Assembly (NCBI GenBank): GCA_002401055.1 | Contig: NVRZ01000084.1 | Coordinates: forward strand, 1 to 10,863 | Origin: Bacteroidota bacterium | GTDB lineage: Bacteria > Bacteroidota > Bacteroidia > NORP154 | Length of the DNA stretch: 10,863 nt | Reading direction: 5' to 3' | In this document: piece by piece, positions 1-7,068 of the stretch | Layout: the number at the start of each line of letters is the position of its first letter | Numbering within the stretch: position 1 is the stretch's first letter | Program-made: the position numbers and the translations under genes | Notes under the pieces: generated by a model | Told to the model about the DNA's origin: nothing | What the model saw: the letters and a program-made list of their open reading frames with translations, nothing else | Databases searched by the model: none

Positions 1-2042
1 GCTGGGTCATCCCATAGATATACATAAGGTGCTGCACCTCCATTCGCAGAAACCGTAGCACTACCATTGTTGCCCCCGTTACAACTAACATCAGTTGTGG
101 AAGAGATAGTGGCTGTAGGCCCGCCAATGTTTGATACCACAGCTGAAGTTGAATCTGAACATCCGTTATTATCTGTAACTATAACGGTGTAATTTCCTGG
201 GCATAAGCTGTCGGCGACATCTGTGCTTTGGGCCAGAGGATCATTCCATATATAAGTGTACGGAATAGATCCACCGAAAGCTGAAGATCCTATGACTCCG
301 TCACAATTCCCACATGTTGCATCATTTACATTGGTAATAAAAGCTGTTGGCCCAGCTGCCTGCGCAATTGTAACTTCACCCGTCTCAGTACATGACGCAT
401 CATCAGTTACAACAAACGAATATGTTCCTGCGCACAAGCCAGTAGCTGTTAGGTTTGTTTGTGCATTTGAGTCATCCCAAAGATATGTGTATGGGGGCGT
501 ACCTAAAAAAGCTGTTAGTGTTGCGTCGCCGTCGCAGGCGGTACAAGAAGTATTTGTGGATCCGCTAATGATAGCGACCAAATTTCCCGGCTCCATTACT
601 GTTGCTGTGGCTGAATCCATACAGCCGCTTCCATCTGTAACTATTACGGTGTAGGTGCCTTCTGATAATCCAAAAGCGGTATCAGTTGTCTGGGCAAGTG
701 GGTCGTCCCATAGATATGTAAATGGCCCAGTGCCACCAGTAACGGTTACTGACGCTTCTCCATCTCCTGCACCACATGCACTCTCATTAACAGCATTTGT
801 TGCCAATGTGAATGAGACACCACCTCCAACTACAACAGTATCATCTTCCGAACACAGATTCGAATCGGTAACGGTAACTACGTAAGTGCCTGGACAAAGA
901 CCAGTTATTGACGAAGTGGTTTGAATTGGATTTGTGTTCCAAGAGTAGGATAGGGGAGAAACTCCTCCAGCCACACTTACCGAGGCAGTGCCGTCACATA
1001 CACCGCAGCTTGCATCATTGCCGGAAGCTGTAAGTGTCATACCACTTCCACCTGTCGTTCCTACAGTGACACTTTCAGTAATAAAGCAAGTACTTGAGTC
1101 TCCAATAATCACATCATATGTTCCAGCGCAGAGGCCAGTTGCTATCGCGGTTGTTTGGTTAAGTGGGTCGTTCCATTGATACCCGTAGGGCGGAATTCCG
1201 CCGGTAACATTGGCAGTGGCACTTCCATCGCAGGCGCCGCAACTAGATTCATTGGTAAATGAAATGGTAGCTGCCAGGTCGGAGGAATCAGCAATAGTTG
1301 CCGTAGTAACTTCTGAGCAGCCTAAACTATCGGTAACTGTTATGTTATATGTACCGCTGCAAAGACTTGTAGCAGTTGAATTTGTTTGGTTGGCAGGATC
1401 ATTCCATGCATACATCAATGGAGTATTACCACCAGTAACGCTAACAGATGCTGAACCGTTGCAAGAAAACATGCAATATGTGTTGTTCATAGTTGTAACG
1501 GAGAGCGTCATGCCACTACCGCCTGAAGTTCCGACGCTTGCGCTTATTGTGTCCTGGCATGAATTTGAATCAATAACTGTTACTGTATAAATTCCAGGAC
1601 ATAGTCCAGTGGCTATTGAGTCGGATTGACTTGATGGGTCGTCCCAAATGAACGTGTAAGGTGGAACGCCACCACTTACGGATACAGCTGTACTTCCGTC
1701 GCATGCTCCGCAACTAGATTCATCCGTTGAGGAACTACTTAGAATCATGGTGCTGGCCGCCGCGATAACGTCAGCTGAAGCAGAATCAATATTTAGCATC
1801 ATATCGACAACATAAACCGTGTAGTTTCCCGGGCATAGGCCCGTTGCAATCGATGTGGTTTGACTAGCCGGATCATTCCATAGGTAGGTATATGGTGGGC
1901 TACCTCCAAATACAATAGCGGTTGCCGTGCCATCACAGGCTCCACAGCTGGTTTCCCCAGAGGCTGATACAAATACACTTAGCGTTTGCGAGAATGCAGT
2001 GCTTCCAATTAATATGAATGCTAACAATAGATTGAATTTCAT
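1..2042 (-). CDS. Large secreted adhesin with tandem SprB-type repeats (N-terminal part, runs off left edge)
   Basis: The minus strand is open without a stop from an ATG at 2042 to the left edge (680 residues visible). Residues 1-19 form a signal peptide ending in 'AFSQ', so the protein is exported. The rest is a tandem array: eight complete repeats and the start of a ninth, beginning near residues 32, 110, 189, 267, 345, 422, 499, 576 and 653, a period of 77-79 residues. Each reads roughly S-C-G-A-C-D-G, then GG.PPYTY.W.DP..QT, GLCPGTYTV.VTD and a late Cys. This is the SprB-repeat pattern known from Bacteroidota gliding adhesins, which are moved or displayed at the cell surface by the gliding/T9SS machinery. 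The C-terminus, where a T9SS sorting domain would be expected, lies outside the window. Four Cys per repeat suggest disulfides. Family assignment is firm; a role in motility, adhesion or matrix is inference. Upstream is a divergent intergenic region shared with the methyltransferase. Confidence 0.88.
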   Translation of the reverse strand, partial: MKFNLLLAFILIGSTAFSQTLSVFVSASGETSCGACDGTATAIVFGGSPPYTYLWNDPASQTTSIATGLCPGNYTVYVVDMMLNIDSASADVIAAASTMILSSSSTDESSCGACDGSTAVSVSGGVPPYTFIWDDPSSQSDSIATGLCPGIYTVTVIDSNSCQDTISASVGTSGGSGMTLSVTTMNNTYCMFSCNGSASVSVTGGNTPLMYAWNDPANQTNSTATSLCSGTYNITVTDSLGCSEVTTATIADSSDLAATISFTNESSCGACDGSATANVTGGIPPYGYQWNDPLNQTTAIATGLCAGTYDVIIGDSSTCFITESVTVGTTGGSGMTLTASGNDASCGVCDGTASVSVAGGVSPLSYSWNTNPIQTTSSITGLCPGTYVVTVTDSNLCSEDDTVVVGGGVSFTLATNAVNESACGAGDGEASVTVTGGTGPFTYLWDDPLAQTTDTAFGLSEGTYTVIVTDGSGCMDSATATVMEPGNLVAIISGSTNTSCTACDGDATLTAFLGTPPYTYLWDDSNAQTNLTATGLCAGTYSFVVTDDASCTETGEVTIAQAAGPTAFITNVNDATCGNCDGVIGSSAFGGSIPYTYIWNDPLAQSTDVADSLCPGNYTVIVTDNNGCSDSTSAVVSNIGGPTATISSTTDVSCNGGNNGSATVSANGGAAPYVYLWDDP

Positions 2043-2244
2043 AAGTATTTTTTTAATTGTTTTATTCTGAAATGTAGGCTGTTAATCGTGCAAGTATTAA
2101 GACGGAATATATGAGTAATTCGGTTGCCTATTATCTGATAAAGAGAATTATGCAGTTTTCAACTTAATCGTACTAGCTAAAAAATAGTCAGCATTTGGAA
2201 TGCAATAATAAGAGGTCGGATTGACAAATTATATTTTACACAGC

Positions 2245-2272
2245 TTGAATATCATAGAACATTTTACCTTAG
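2245..2272 (+). promoter_or_regulatory. Candidate Bacteroidota-type promoter for the methyltransferase gene
   Basis: TTG at 2245-2247 is followed after 17 bp by TACCTTAG at 2265-2272, one mismatch from the Bacteroidota -7 consensus TAnnTTTG. It lies 23 bp upstream of the ATG at 2296. Spacing and position fit, but short motifs like this occur by chance in AT-rich DNA. No Shine-Dalgarno site is visible; the leader before the ATG is A/T-rich, as is common in this phylum. Confidence 0.35.
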
Positions 2273-2295
2273 CGGCTTAAATAATAAGCACATTC

Positions 2296-3372
2296 ATGTA
2301 CGACGGACATTTTGAAGAAGATAATTTAACCCCAGATGAAGCAAAAAGTCAAGCTGATATGTTGGCCTGGCATCCTATTATGTTCCAGGTAGCTCGAGTA
2401 TTGAGTTCAACGGGAATATTGAAGGAGGTAAAATCGGGTAGAAAGAAAGGGATTACGCCGGAAACCATTGCGGATAAATTGAGTATTCCGCTCTACGGAG
2501 TAAAAGTATTGCTGGAAGTTAGCTTGAGTATTGGTCTCACCAAGTTGATGGCTCATAACACTTACACAATTAGTAAGATGGGTTATTTTTGGTTGCTCGA
2601 TAAACAGATAGAAATCAATATGAATTATGTGCACCATGTTTGTTACAAGGGCATGTTTCATCTTGAGGAGGCTATTCTGACCAATAAGGCAGCAGGGCTG
2701 AAGGAACTGGGGCCATGGGAAAAAATTTATGAAGGGCTGTCACTTTTGGATGAACCCATCAAGAAAAGTTGGTTTGATTTTGATCATTATTACTCAGATG
2801 TTGCATTTAAGAAAATATTTCCGGAGATATTTAAAGATAATCCAAAAATGATATTGGATGTAGGCGGAAATACTGGAAAGTTCTCAATTGCTTGCTGTGA
2901 ATACAATAAGGATGTTAAAATGACCATTGTTGATTTGGCGGGACAATGGAATAGAGCCAAAAAGAATATTGATGAACTTGGTTTGTCAGACAGGATAAGT
3001 GGGCACGTTATGGACGTATTAATTGATGATCCTGTTTACCCGAAAAATGCAGATATTGTTTGGATGAGTCAGTTTTTAGACTGTTTCTCAGAGGAAGAAA
3101 TTGTGCACATAATCTCCAATGCCTCAAAGAGCATGCATGAGAATTCTGCGCTGTATATTATGGAATTGTTTTGGGATAGGCAGAGCCATCCTGTACCAGC
3201 ATACTGCCTTCATGGAACTTCGATATATTTTACAGCCATGGCCAATGGAAATAGCAAAATGTACCACTCTGAAGATATGCGACAATGCGTGGAAAAGGCT
3301 GGTCTAAAGGTGGTAAAGGATGTGCAGGTTGAAAATGGTTACCATACGCTCTATAGGTGCGAGCTGGCATAA
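2296..3372 (+). CDS. Class I SAM-dependent methyltransferase, COMT-like (O-methyltransferase family 2 architecture)
   Basis: The 358-residue protein has the two-part layout of plant COMT-like and bacterial polyketide O-methyltransferases. An N-terminal winged-helix dimerisation region (about residues 25-100, with 'ITPETIADKLSIP') precedes a Rossmann-fold catalytic domain. The SAM-binding glycine motif is LDVGGNTGKF (187-196), the acidic residue that would bind the ribose hydroxyls is D213 in 'IVDLAG', and a post-strand-4 segment reads 'WMSQFLDCFSEEE' (256-268). In classical family members the last segment carries the catalytic His ('LHDW'); here Asp262 sits at that place. The protein has no signal peptide and should be cytoplasmic. 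Substrate cannot be told; related enzymes act on phenols and polyketides, and a pigment or secondary-metabolite role is only a guess because no biosynthetic neighbours are in view. The start is the first ATG after the candidate promoter. Confidence 0.85.
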   Translation: MYDGHFEEDNLTPDEAKSQADMLAWHPIMFQVARVLSSTGILKEVKSGRKKGITPETIADKLSIPLYGVKVLLEVSLSIGLTKLMAHNTYTISKMGYFWLLDKQIEINMNYVHHVCYKGMFHLEEAILTNKAAGLKELGPWEKIYEGLSLLDEPIKKSWFDFDHYYSDVAFKKIFPEIFKDNPKMILDVGGNTGKFSIACCEYNKDVKMTIVDLAGQWNRAKKNIDELGLSDRISGHVMDVLIDDPVYPKNADIVWMSQFLDCFSEEEIVHIISNASKSMHENSALYIMELFWDRQSHPVPAYCLHGTSIYFTAMANGNSKMYHSEDMRQCVEKAGLKVVKDVQVENGYHTLYRCELA

Positions 3373-3399
3373 AGCTATTTTAAGTGCATTAAACCTTTT

Positions 3400-3407
3400 T
3401 AGTTTAG
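3400..3407 (+). promoter_or_regulatory. Possible -7 element for the deiodinase-like gene
   Basis: TAGTTTAG, one mismatch from TAnnTTTG, lies 36 bp upstream of the ATG at 3443 in the 70 bp gap after the methyltransferase gene. No clear TTG partner occurs at the usual spacing. If it is not a promoter, the two plus-strand genes may be cotranscribed. Confidence 0.2.
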
Positions 3408-3442
3408 CCTAGTCAAACGCGTACAAACTAAAACAAGGTATC

Positions 3443-4819
3443 ATGAAATCTATCAAACTTTGCTATCTATTGGTGATCGTATCGGCACTTATTTCGACTA
3501 CCACAATTCTCAATGCTCAGGCAATTCTTCTTCCATCAATTGGAGTGGGGGCGCTGCCGAATGATGCCGATACCGTGTGCGGCTACCCGATTCCTGTTAA
3601 TCCGGATATGACATTCGACTCATATCCATTATTTGCGGGTGATACCATTCCTAACTTTACCTTATATGATCTCAATGGAGATTCCATGAACATGGCTGAT
3701 TTGCTGGGCTATGGCAAACCAGTTGTGCTGGTGGCGCTCAATATCACCTGCCCTTATGTGAGGAATAAGGTTTCTATCTATAATGATATATATGCGAACT
3801 ATAGCAACCAGGTTACGATTATTGGAATATATCAACTTGAGGCTCACCCTGATGATGATTACAGTCCGAATTCAGGAACTTTTGGAAATGTTAGCGCAAA
3901 TGTAAACGAGGGGATTGTAGTGAACCAGCACGCTACTTACGCAGACAGAAAAGCCGCCGCCCAAGATCTGATAACAAATGAGGGGCTGAATTTCCCTGTT
4001 TATATGGATGGACCATGCAACGAGTGGTGGGAGAATTTTGGCCCGGGCCCGGCAACAGGGTATATTATCAATGCTAATGGAACCGTATTTGTAAAGCACG
4101 GGTGGTTTGATAAGAATGCCAATGGACATGATATATATTGTGACCTCGATAGTTTGATTGGTATAACCTGCAGTGGGTCATCTCCAACAGGTGATTTTAC
4201 CTTTAATCTTACCACCAACGACACAGTTGTTGGATATCCGGGTACCATGATTGATGTAGAAGCGGATTTGATTAATACATCTGGGGCCGATGTGCTCGTT
4301 GAAATAATCCGGGATCAGAATAATTTAGATATGGGATGGGAATCTGCTATTTGTGCCGACATATGCCTGAATCCTCAAGGTACGGAATATACATTCTTGT
4401 TGAAGGATGGAACGACTCAACATTTCTGGCTGCACTTTTATTCTGACGCTGGATCAGAAGGGGAGGGGCATGCGAAAATGGTGTTCCGCGATGCGAATGA
4501 CTTTTCGAACCAATACATAGTTGATATGTACGCTGTTTCTGAGTTTGCCGCTTTAAATATAAATCAGGTGAATACCCAATCTGATATCAGTGTTTTTCCA
4601 AATCCTTTTGGCAATATGGCTACAATAGCCACAAATGGACAAGCGATCATTTCAAGGATGGGAATCTATGATGTATCTGGCCAGTTGGTTCGTATTGAGG
4701 CGAACATAAACTCAGGAACAGTAAACATCAAAAGAGGTGAACTCTCCCCTGGATTGTACTATTTAGAGCTGCAAAGTATGGATGGCATTATCGGAAGACA
4801 GAAGATCCTTATCCAATAA
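3443..4819 (+). CDS. Secreted deiodinase-like thioredoxin-fold protein with T9SS C-terminal sorting domain
   Basis: This 458-residue protein begins with a signal peptide (about 1-25, 'STTTILNA'). Residues about 65-240 form a thioredoxin/redoxin fold that matches iodothyronine deiodinases: 'ITCPYV' at 101-106 puts Cys103 where deiodinases have selenocysteine in 'CTUPP', followed by the conserved 'EAH' (133-135), 'NQH.TY.DR..AA' (161-173) and 'NFGPGPATGYIIN.NGTV' (198-215). The upstream Cys of the deiodinase motif is Ile101 here. Residues about 250-365 look like an Ig-like beta domain with two close Cys (304, 308). From about 380 the tail 'VFPNPF...GLYYLELQ...KILIQ' is a T9SS sorting domain, so the protein should be carried across the outer membrane and anchored or released. 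Deiodinase fold is well supported; the substrate is unknown and need not be iodinated. A general peroxiredoxin or thiol oxidoreductase role is the alternative. Confidence 0.85.
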   Translation: MKSIKLCYLLVIVSALISTTTILNAQAILLPSIGVGALPNDADTVCGYPIPVNPDMTFDSYPLFAGDTIPNFTLYDLNGDSMNMADLLGYGKPVVLVALNITCPYVRNKVSIYNDIYANYSNQVTIIGIYQLEAHPDDDYSPNSGTFGNVSANVNEGIVVNQHATYADRKAAAQDLITNEGLNFPVYMDGPCNEWWENFGPGPATGYIINANGTVFVKHGWFDKNANGHDIYCDLDSLIGITCSGSSPTGDFTFNLTTNDTVVGYPGTMIDVEADLINTSGADVLVEIIRDQNNLDMGWESAICADICLNPQGTEYTFLLKDGTTQHFWLHFYSDAGSEGEGHAKMVFRDANDFSNQYIVDMYAVSEFAALNINQVNTQSDISVFPNPFGNMATIATNGQAIISRMGIYDVSGQLVRIEANINSGTVNIKRGELSPGLYYLELQSMDGIIGRQKILIQ

Positions 4820-4823
4820 GTAT

Positions 4824-4946
4824 TTACTGTCTGATACCAATGGCAATAGGAATCTTTAGTATAAAAGGTTCAAAAACCTGAGCCAGATATAGATATCCCT
4901 TATATTCTATTGCTGTAGAGCATCCTGATATTTCCTCTCCTGTTTA
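4824..4946 (-). pseudogene. Detached C-terminal segment of the paraoxonase-like gene
   Basis: Reading on in the same minus-strand frame past the TAA (4944-4946) gives 39 more residues before a second TAA at 4824-4826. The segment includes 'SGCSTAIEYKGYLYLAQVF' and 'EPFILKIPI', matching the C-terminus of paraoxonases ('GSTVASVYKGKLLIGTVF...LYCEL' in PON1). This strand normally closes the propeller. There is no frameshift, only one stop codon. With it the full gene would be 4824-5771 (315 coding positions counting the stop position) and would end 4 bp from the convergent gene that stops at 4819. Confidence 0.75.
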
Positions 4947-5771
4947 ATCTTGGTAGACAACCTTGGAAGTCCCCTCTTTTAAGTCTAATTCGTAGACCAT
5001 TGATGGTGACTTATTCTCTTTCTTCTTTGCGTGTTTAATGAACTTCAAGATTTTGGGATGCGCCGTAACAAGTAGCGTTTTCCTTTTTGTGATCGTGAAG
5101 TTATCACCGCCGCTAATTTTATACAGATTCTCTTTTTTATATTTTGTTTTACCTTCTCTTTCCACCAGTTTATAAACTCTATTCCCCATTGTAGTGCTTA
5201 GGTAAATCACTTTGCCAATGACATGAATACCATTGGCGTAAGAATATCCTTTTGATATGATGGTACACGTGCCCTCTTTATACCTTGCCAGTGAGCCACC
5301 GAATAAATTATCATTTGAAAAGTAAAAATGGTCCCTCCCAACTGCGTACAAATCATTTGGGTGAGAAATACACTTATTCTTAAAGCTTACCTCTTCAAAC
5401 AAGGTATCTGGTGTTATTCTGAATCGGATTACCTCGCTCTCTTTCTTGCTAACGTGGTTGATGACAAATAAATAGCTCTGGCCGTCAGCGTGCAGAAGAC
5501 TAATGCCATGAGGTGCAAAGCGCCTGTCTTCTTTAAATGTCAATTCCAATTTTCTGGCCTTTCCTAAACTAAAATCGTATTCCCAGATGCCGCTATCAAA
5601 GGTATTTTCATCTCTACGCTCAGAGCAAGAGATAAGAATCCTTTTGTTAGCAATCGTATCAAGGACCATGTCCTCAGGGCCGCCTCCCACTAAAATTTGA
5701 GACTTGTTGGCGGTTTGCGCCAGACTATATACTGGAATAAAAAGAAAGAGCAATAGTTTACCGACAGACAT
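4944..5771 (-). CDS. Paraoxonase/arylesterase-like calcium beta-propeller protein, truncated by an in-frame TAA
   Basis: The 275-residue frame starts at an ATG 21 bp after the cupredoxin stop, so the two genes probably form an operon. Residues 1-19 are a signal peptide (ends 'YSLAQ'). The body follows serum paraoxonase in order: 'GPED' (31-34), 'APHGIS' (86-91), 'VINH' (103-106), 'HPND' (137-140), 'HFYFSND' (148-154), 'YANGI' (178-182), 'GGDNFTI' (221-227) and 'AHPKILKF' (237-244). By this alignment all PON1 calcium ligands (E33, D34, N139, D140, N180, D223, N224) and both active-site His (H88, H106) are kept. Such enzymes hydrolyse lactones and aryl esters; the substrate here is unknown. A TAA at 4944-4946 stops the frame before the last propeller strands, which are still readable downstream (see the separate entry). 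The product is thus probably a truncated propeller, unless the stop is read through or is an error. Confidence 0.85.
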   Translation of the reverse strand: MSVGKLLLFLFIPVYSLAQTANKSQILVGGGPEDMVLDTIANKRILISCSERRDENTFDSGIWEYDFSLGKARKLELTFKEDRRFAPHGISLLHADGQSYLFVINHVSKKESEVIRFRITPDTLFEEVSFKNKCISHPNDLYAVGRDHFYFSNDNLFGGSLARYKEGTCTIISKGYSYANGIHVIGKVIYLSTTMGNRVYKLVEREGKTKYKKENLYKISGGDNFTITKRKTLLVTAHPKILKFIKHAKKKENKSPSMVYELDLKEGTSKVVYQD

Positions 5772-5792
5772 ATTGCCAAGTTAGTAAGCTTG

Positions 5793-6761
5793 CTACTTCA
5801 CAAACTTTCGGTAAGCGCTACCGGATTCTGTTACTACGCTTACAAAATATAGTCCGCTTGGAAGATCGGAGACATCAATATTGACCTGTAGATCGTTCGC
5901 TAGGTTAGAATAGCTCAGCTCTTTTAGGATCTTTCCCTCCACAGAGATTAAACTAATTATTGCATCACCATCAACTTTGTTTCCTGAGATGACAAGACTC
6001 AAATTATTAGATGCAGGGTTGGGATATATCGGCGCTAGGTTTAGCTGGCTATTTCCTGCTGCATTCTCAATTCCGTTGGTATTGGAAAACACGTAAGCAA
6101 CGGTTGCCAGATTATTTGGTGGGAAGAGGTCTCCTGCCATATCGGCTATACCATAGCCAGTGCTGTCACTGGTGTCTGCAACGGTAAATTGTGATGTGAA
6201 GGTATAATCAACTGAATCGCCGGGGTTGAGTGTGCCAGTCCATATTTCATTTAAGGGTGTATTTCCAGGTCCGTTCAAGGAAAACTTAACGGGTATACTG
6301 GTTATGACCGTGTTGGAGTCATTGTGCAGACGTAACGTTACTGTGTAGCTGCTGTTAAGTGTGAGCGTACTCCCGGCTGCCGGAGCAACCACCATATGGC
6401 AACTCGCATCTCCAGGCTCTAGAACTGTTATAACTCCTGTCATTCCGCCGGTTACATGCACATCACATTGATAATTATACGTGCCGGCAATGGTAAACCC
6501 GTAGGTAAACACCCATGCACTGGCAACTGCATTTCCGAATGATTCAGGATTTGATGGATAAGTTGTTGTTGTACCATTTACATTGTGACTGCCTGAGGTA
6601 TTCGTCCAGCGTACTGAGTCTCCTACAATGATTGTAATGTTAGCCGGAGAAAATGAAAAGGCGTTGGCTACTACGTCCCAGGTTGTTTGGGCGTTGCTTA
6701 TGTTCGTAACCAATAGAAATGAGAATGCTAATACAAATAGTCTTGTTGTATGAATTTTCAT
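5793..6761 (-). CDS. Secreted cupredoxin (type 1 blue copper) protein with T9SS C-terminal sorting domain
   Basis: The ATG at 6761 was chosen over an upstream ATG at 6866 because it directly begins a signal peptide ('RLFVLAFSFLLVTNISNAQ', residues 7-25); product 322 residues. Residues about 27-113 are a plastocyanin/azurin-like domain: 'ANAFSFSPANITIIVGDSV' followed by His59 in 'SGSHNV', Cys99 in 'YQCDVH', His102 and Met107 in 'GGM', the complete H-C-H-M ligand set of a type 1 copper site. Residues about 118-226 resemble a CARDB-like beta-sandwich ('YTVTLRLHNDSN', 'LNPGDSVDYTF'). From about 240 the tail 'IYPNPAS...LPSGLYFVSVV...RKFVK' is a T9SS sorting domain. The protein should bind copper and carry electrons at or outside the outer membrane; the redox partner is not visible. 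The paraoxonase-like gene follows after 21 bp. Confidence 0.9.
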   Translation of the reverse strand: MKIHTTRLFVLAFSFLLVTNISNAQTTWDVVANAFSFSPANITIIVGDSVRWTNTSGSHNVNGTTTTYPSNPESFGNAVASAWVFTYGFTIAGTYNYQCDVHVTGGMTGVITVLEPGDASCHMVVAPAAGSTLTLNSSYTVTLRLHNDSNTVITSIPVKFSLNGPGNTPLNEIWTGTLNPGDSVDYTFTSQFTVADTSDSTGYGIADMAGDLFPPNNLATVAYVFSNTNGIENAAGNSQLNLAPIYPNPASNNLSLVISGNKVDGDAIISLISVEGKILKELSYSNLANDLQVNIDVSDLPSGLYFVSVVTESGSAYRKFVK

Positions 6762-6788
6762 GGTAGGGTTTGTTTTAATATGATGCGA

Positions 6789-6796
6789 TAAAGATA
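6789..6796 (-). promoter_or_regulatory. Possible -7 element for the cupredoxin gene
   Basis: On the minus strand TATCTTTA, one mismatch from TAnnTTTG, lies about 27 bp upstream of the start at 6761. No convincing TTG partner is found at the usual spacing, so this is weak. A 7-bp inverted repeat (TGCTGAG at 6814-6820, CTCAGCA at 6856-6862) lies just upstream of it. Confidence 0.2.
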
Positions 6797-7043
6797 GCGT
6801 GTTTTTATTAGAATGCTGAGAGCAGGTGTTTCTCAACTTAGCTGTATAGTTACAACTCAGCACCAAGAATTGATTAGATAAAAAGACCTATCGGCAAAAT
6901 TTTGGGCATGAATCGCAAAAGTGAAGAGAAATAAGAGCGCTGCTATGAAGTATCGTTTCATCACGGTACTAATATAGTGATTCAACTATCGGTTAATGTA
7001 GTATATAGGCCCTACAGGGTGAAAGCTCTGAGCGAGGAAAGAG

Positions 7044-7068
7044 TAGGGTGCATTATTTACACACCCTA
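7044..7068 (-). terminator. Hairpin spanning the stop codon of the TPR gene, possible terminator
   Basis: TAGGGTG (7044-7050) and CACCCTA (7062-7068) form a 7-bp perfect stem with an 11-base loop. The stop codon of the minus-strand TPR gene (7053-7055) lies in the loop. The minus-strand sequence after the stem is pyrimidine-rich (CTCTTTCC) but is not a clean T tract, so termination is possible rather than clear. Confidence 0.35.

Noticed and set aside
256..1590. Several open frames on the plus strand opposite the adhesin
   Set aside because: They are antisense shadows of the repeat array; the minus strand gives one continuous 680-residue protein with a signal peptide and regular repeats.
2221..2249. 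Sigma70-like promoter using TTGACA at 2221
   Set aside because: No TATAAT-like -10 box at 16-18 bp; the Bacteroidota-type element at 2245-2272 fits better.
3872..4248. Minus-strand open frames inside the deiodinase-like gene
   Set aside because: Shadows of a strongly supported plus-strand gene.
4866..4879. Small hairpin AGGTT-CAAA-AACCT as a terminator between the convergent genes
   Set aside because: Only 5 bp, no T tract, and it lies within the readable C-terminal coding segment of the paraoxonase-like gene.
6762..6866. N-terminal extension of the cupredoxin frame up to 6866
   Set aside because: The extension is not signal-like and would bury the clear signal peptide that starts at 6761.
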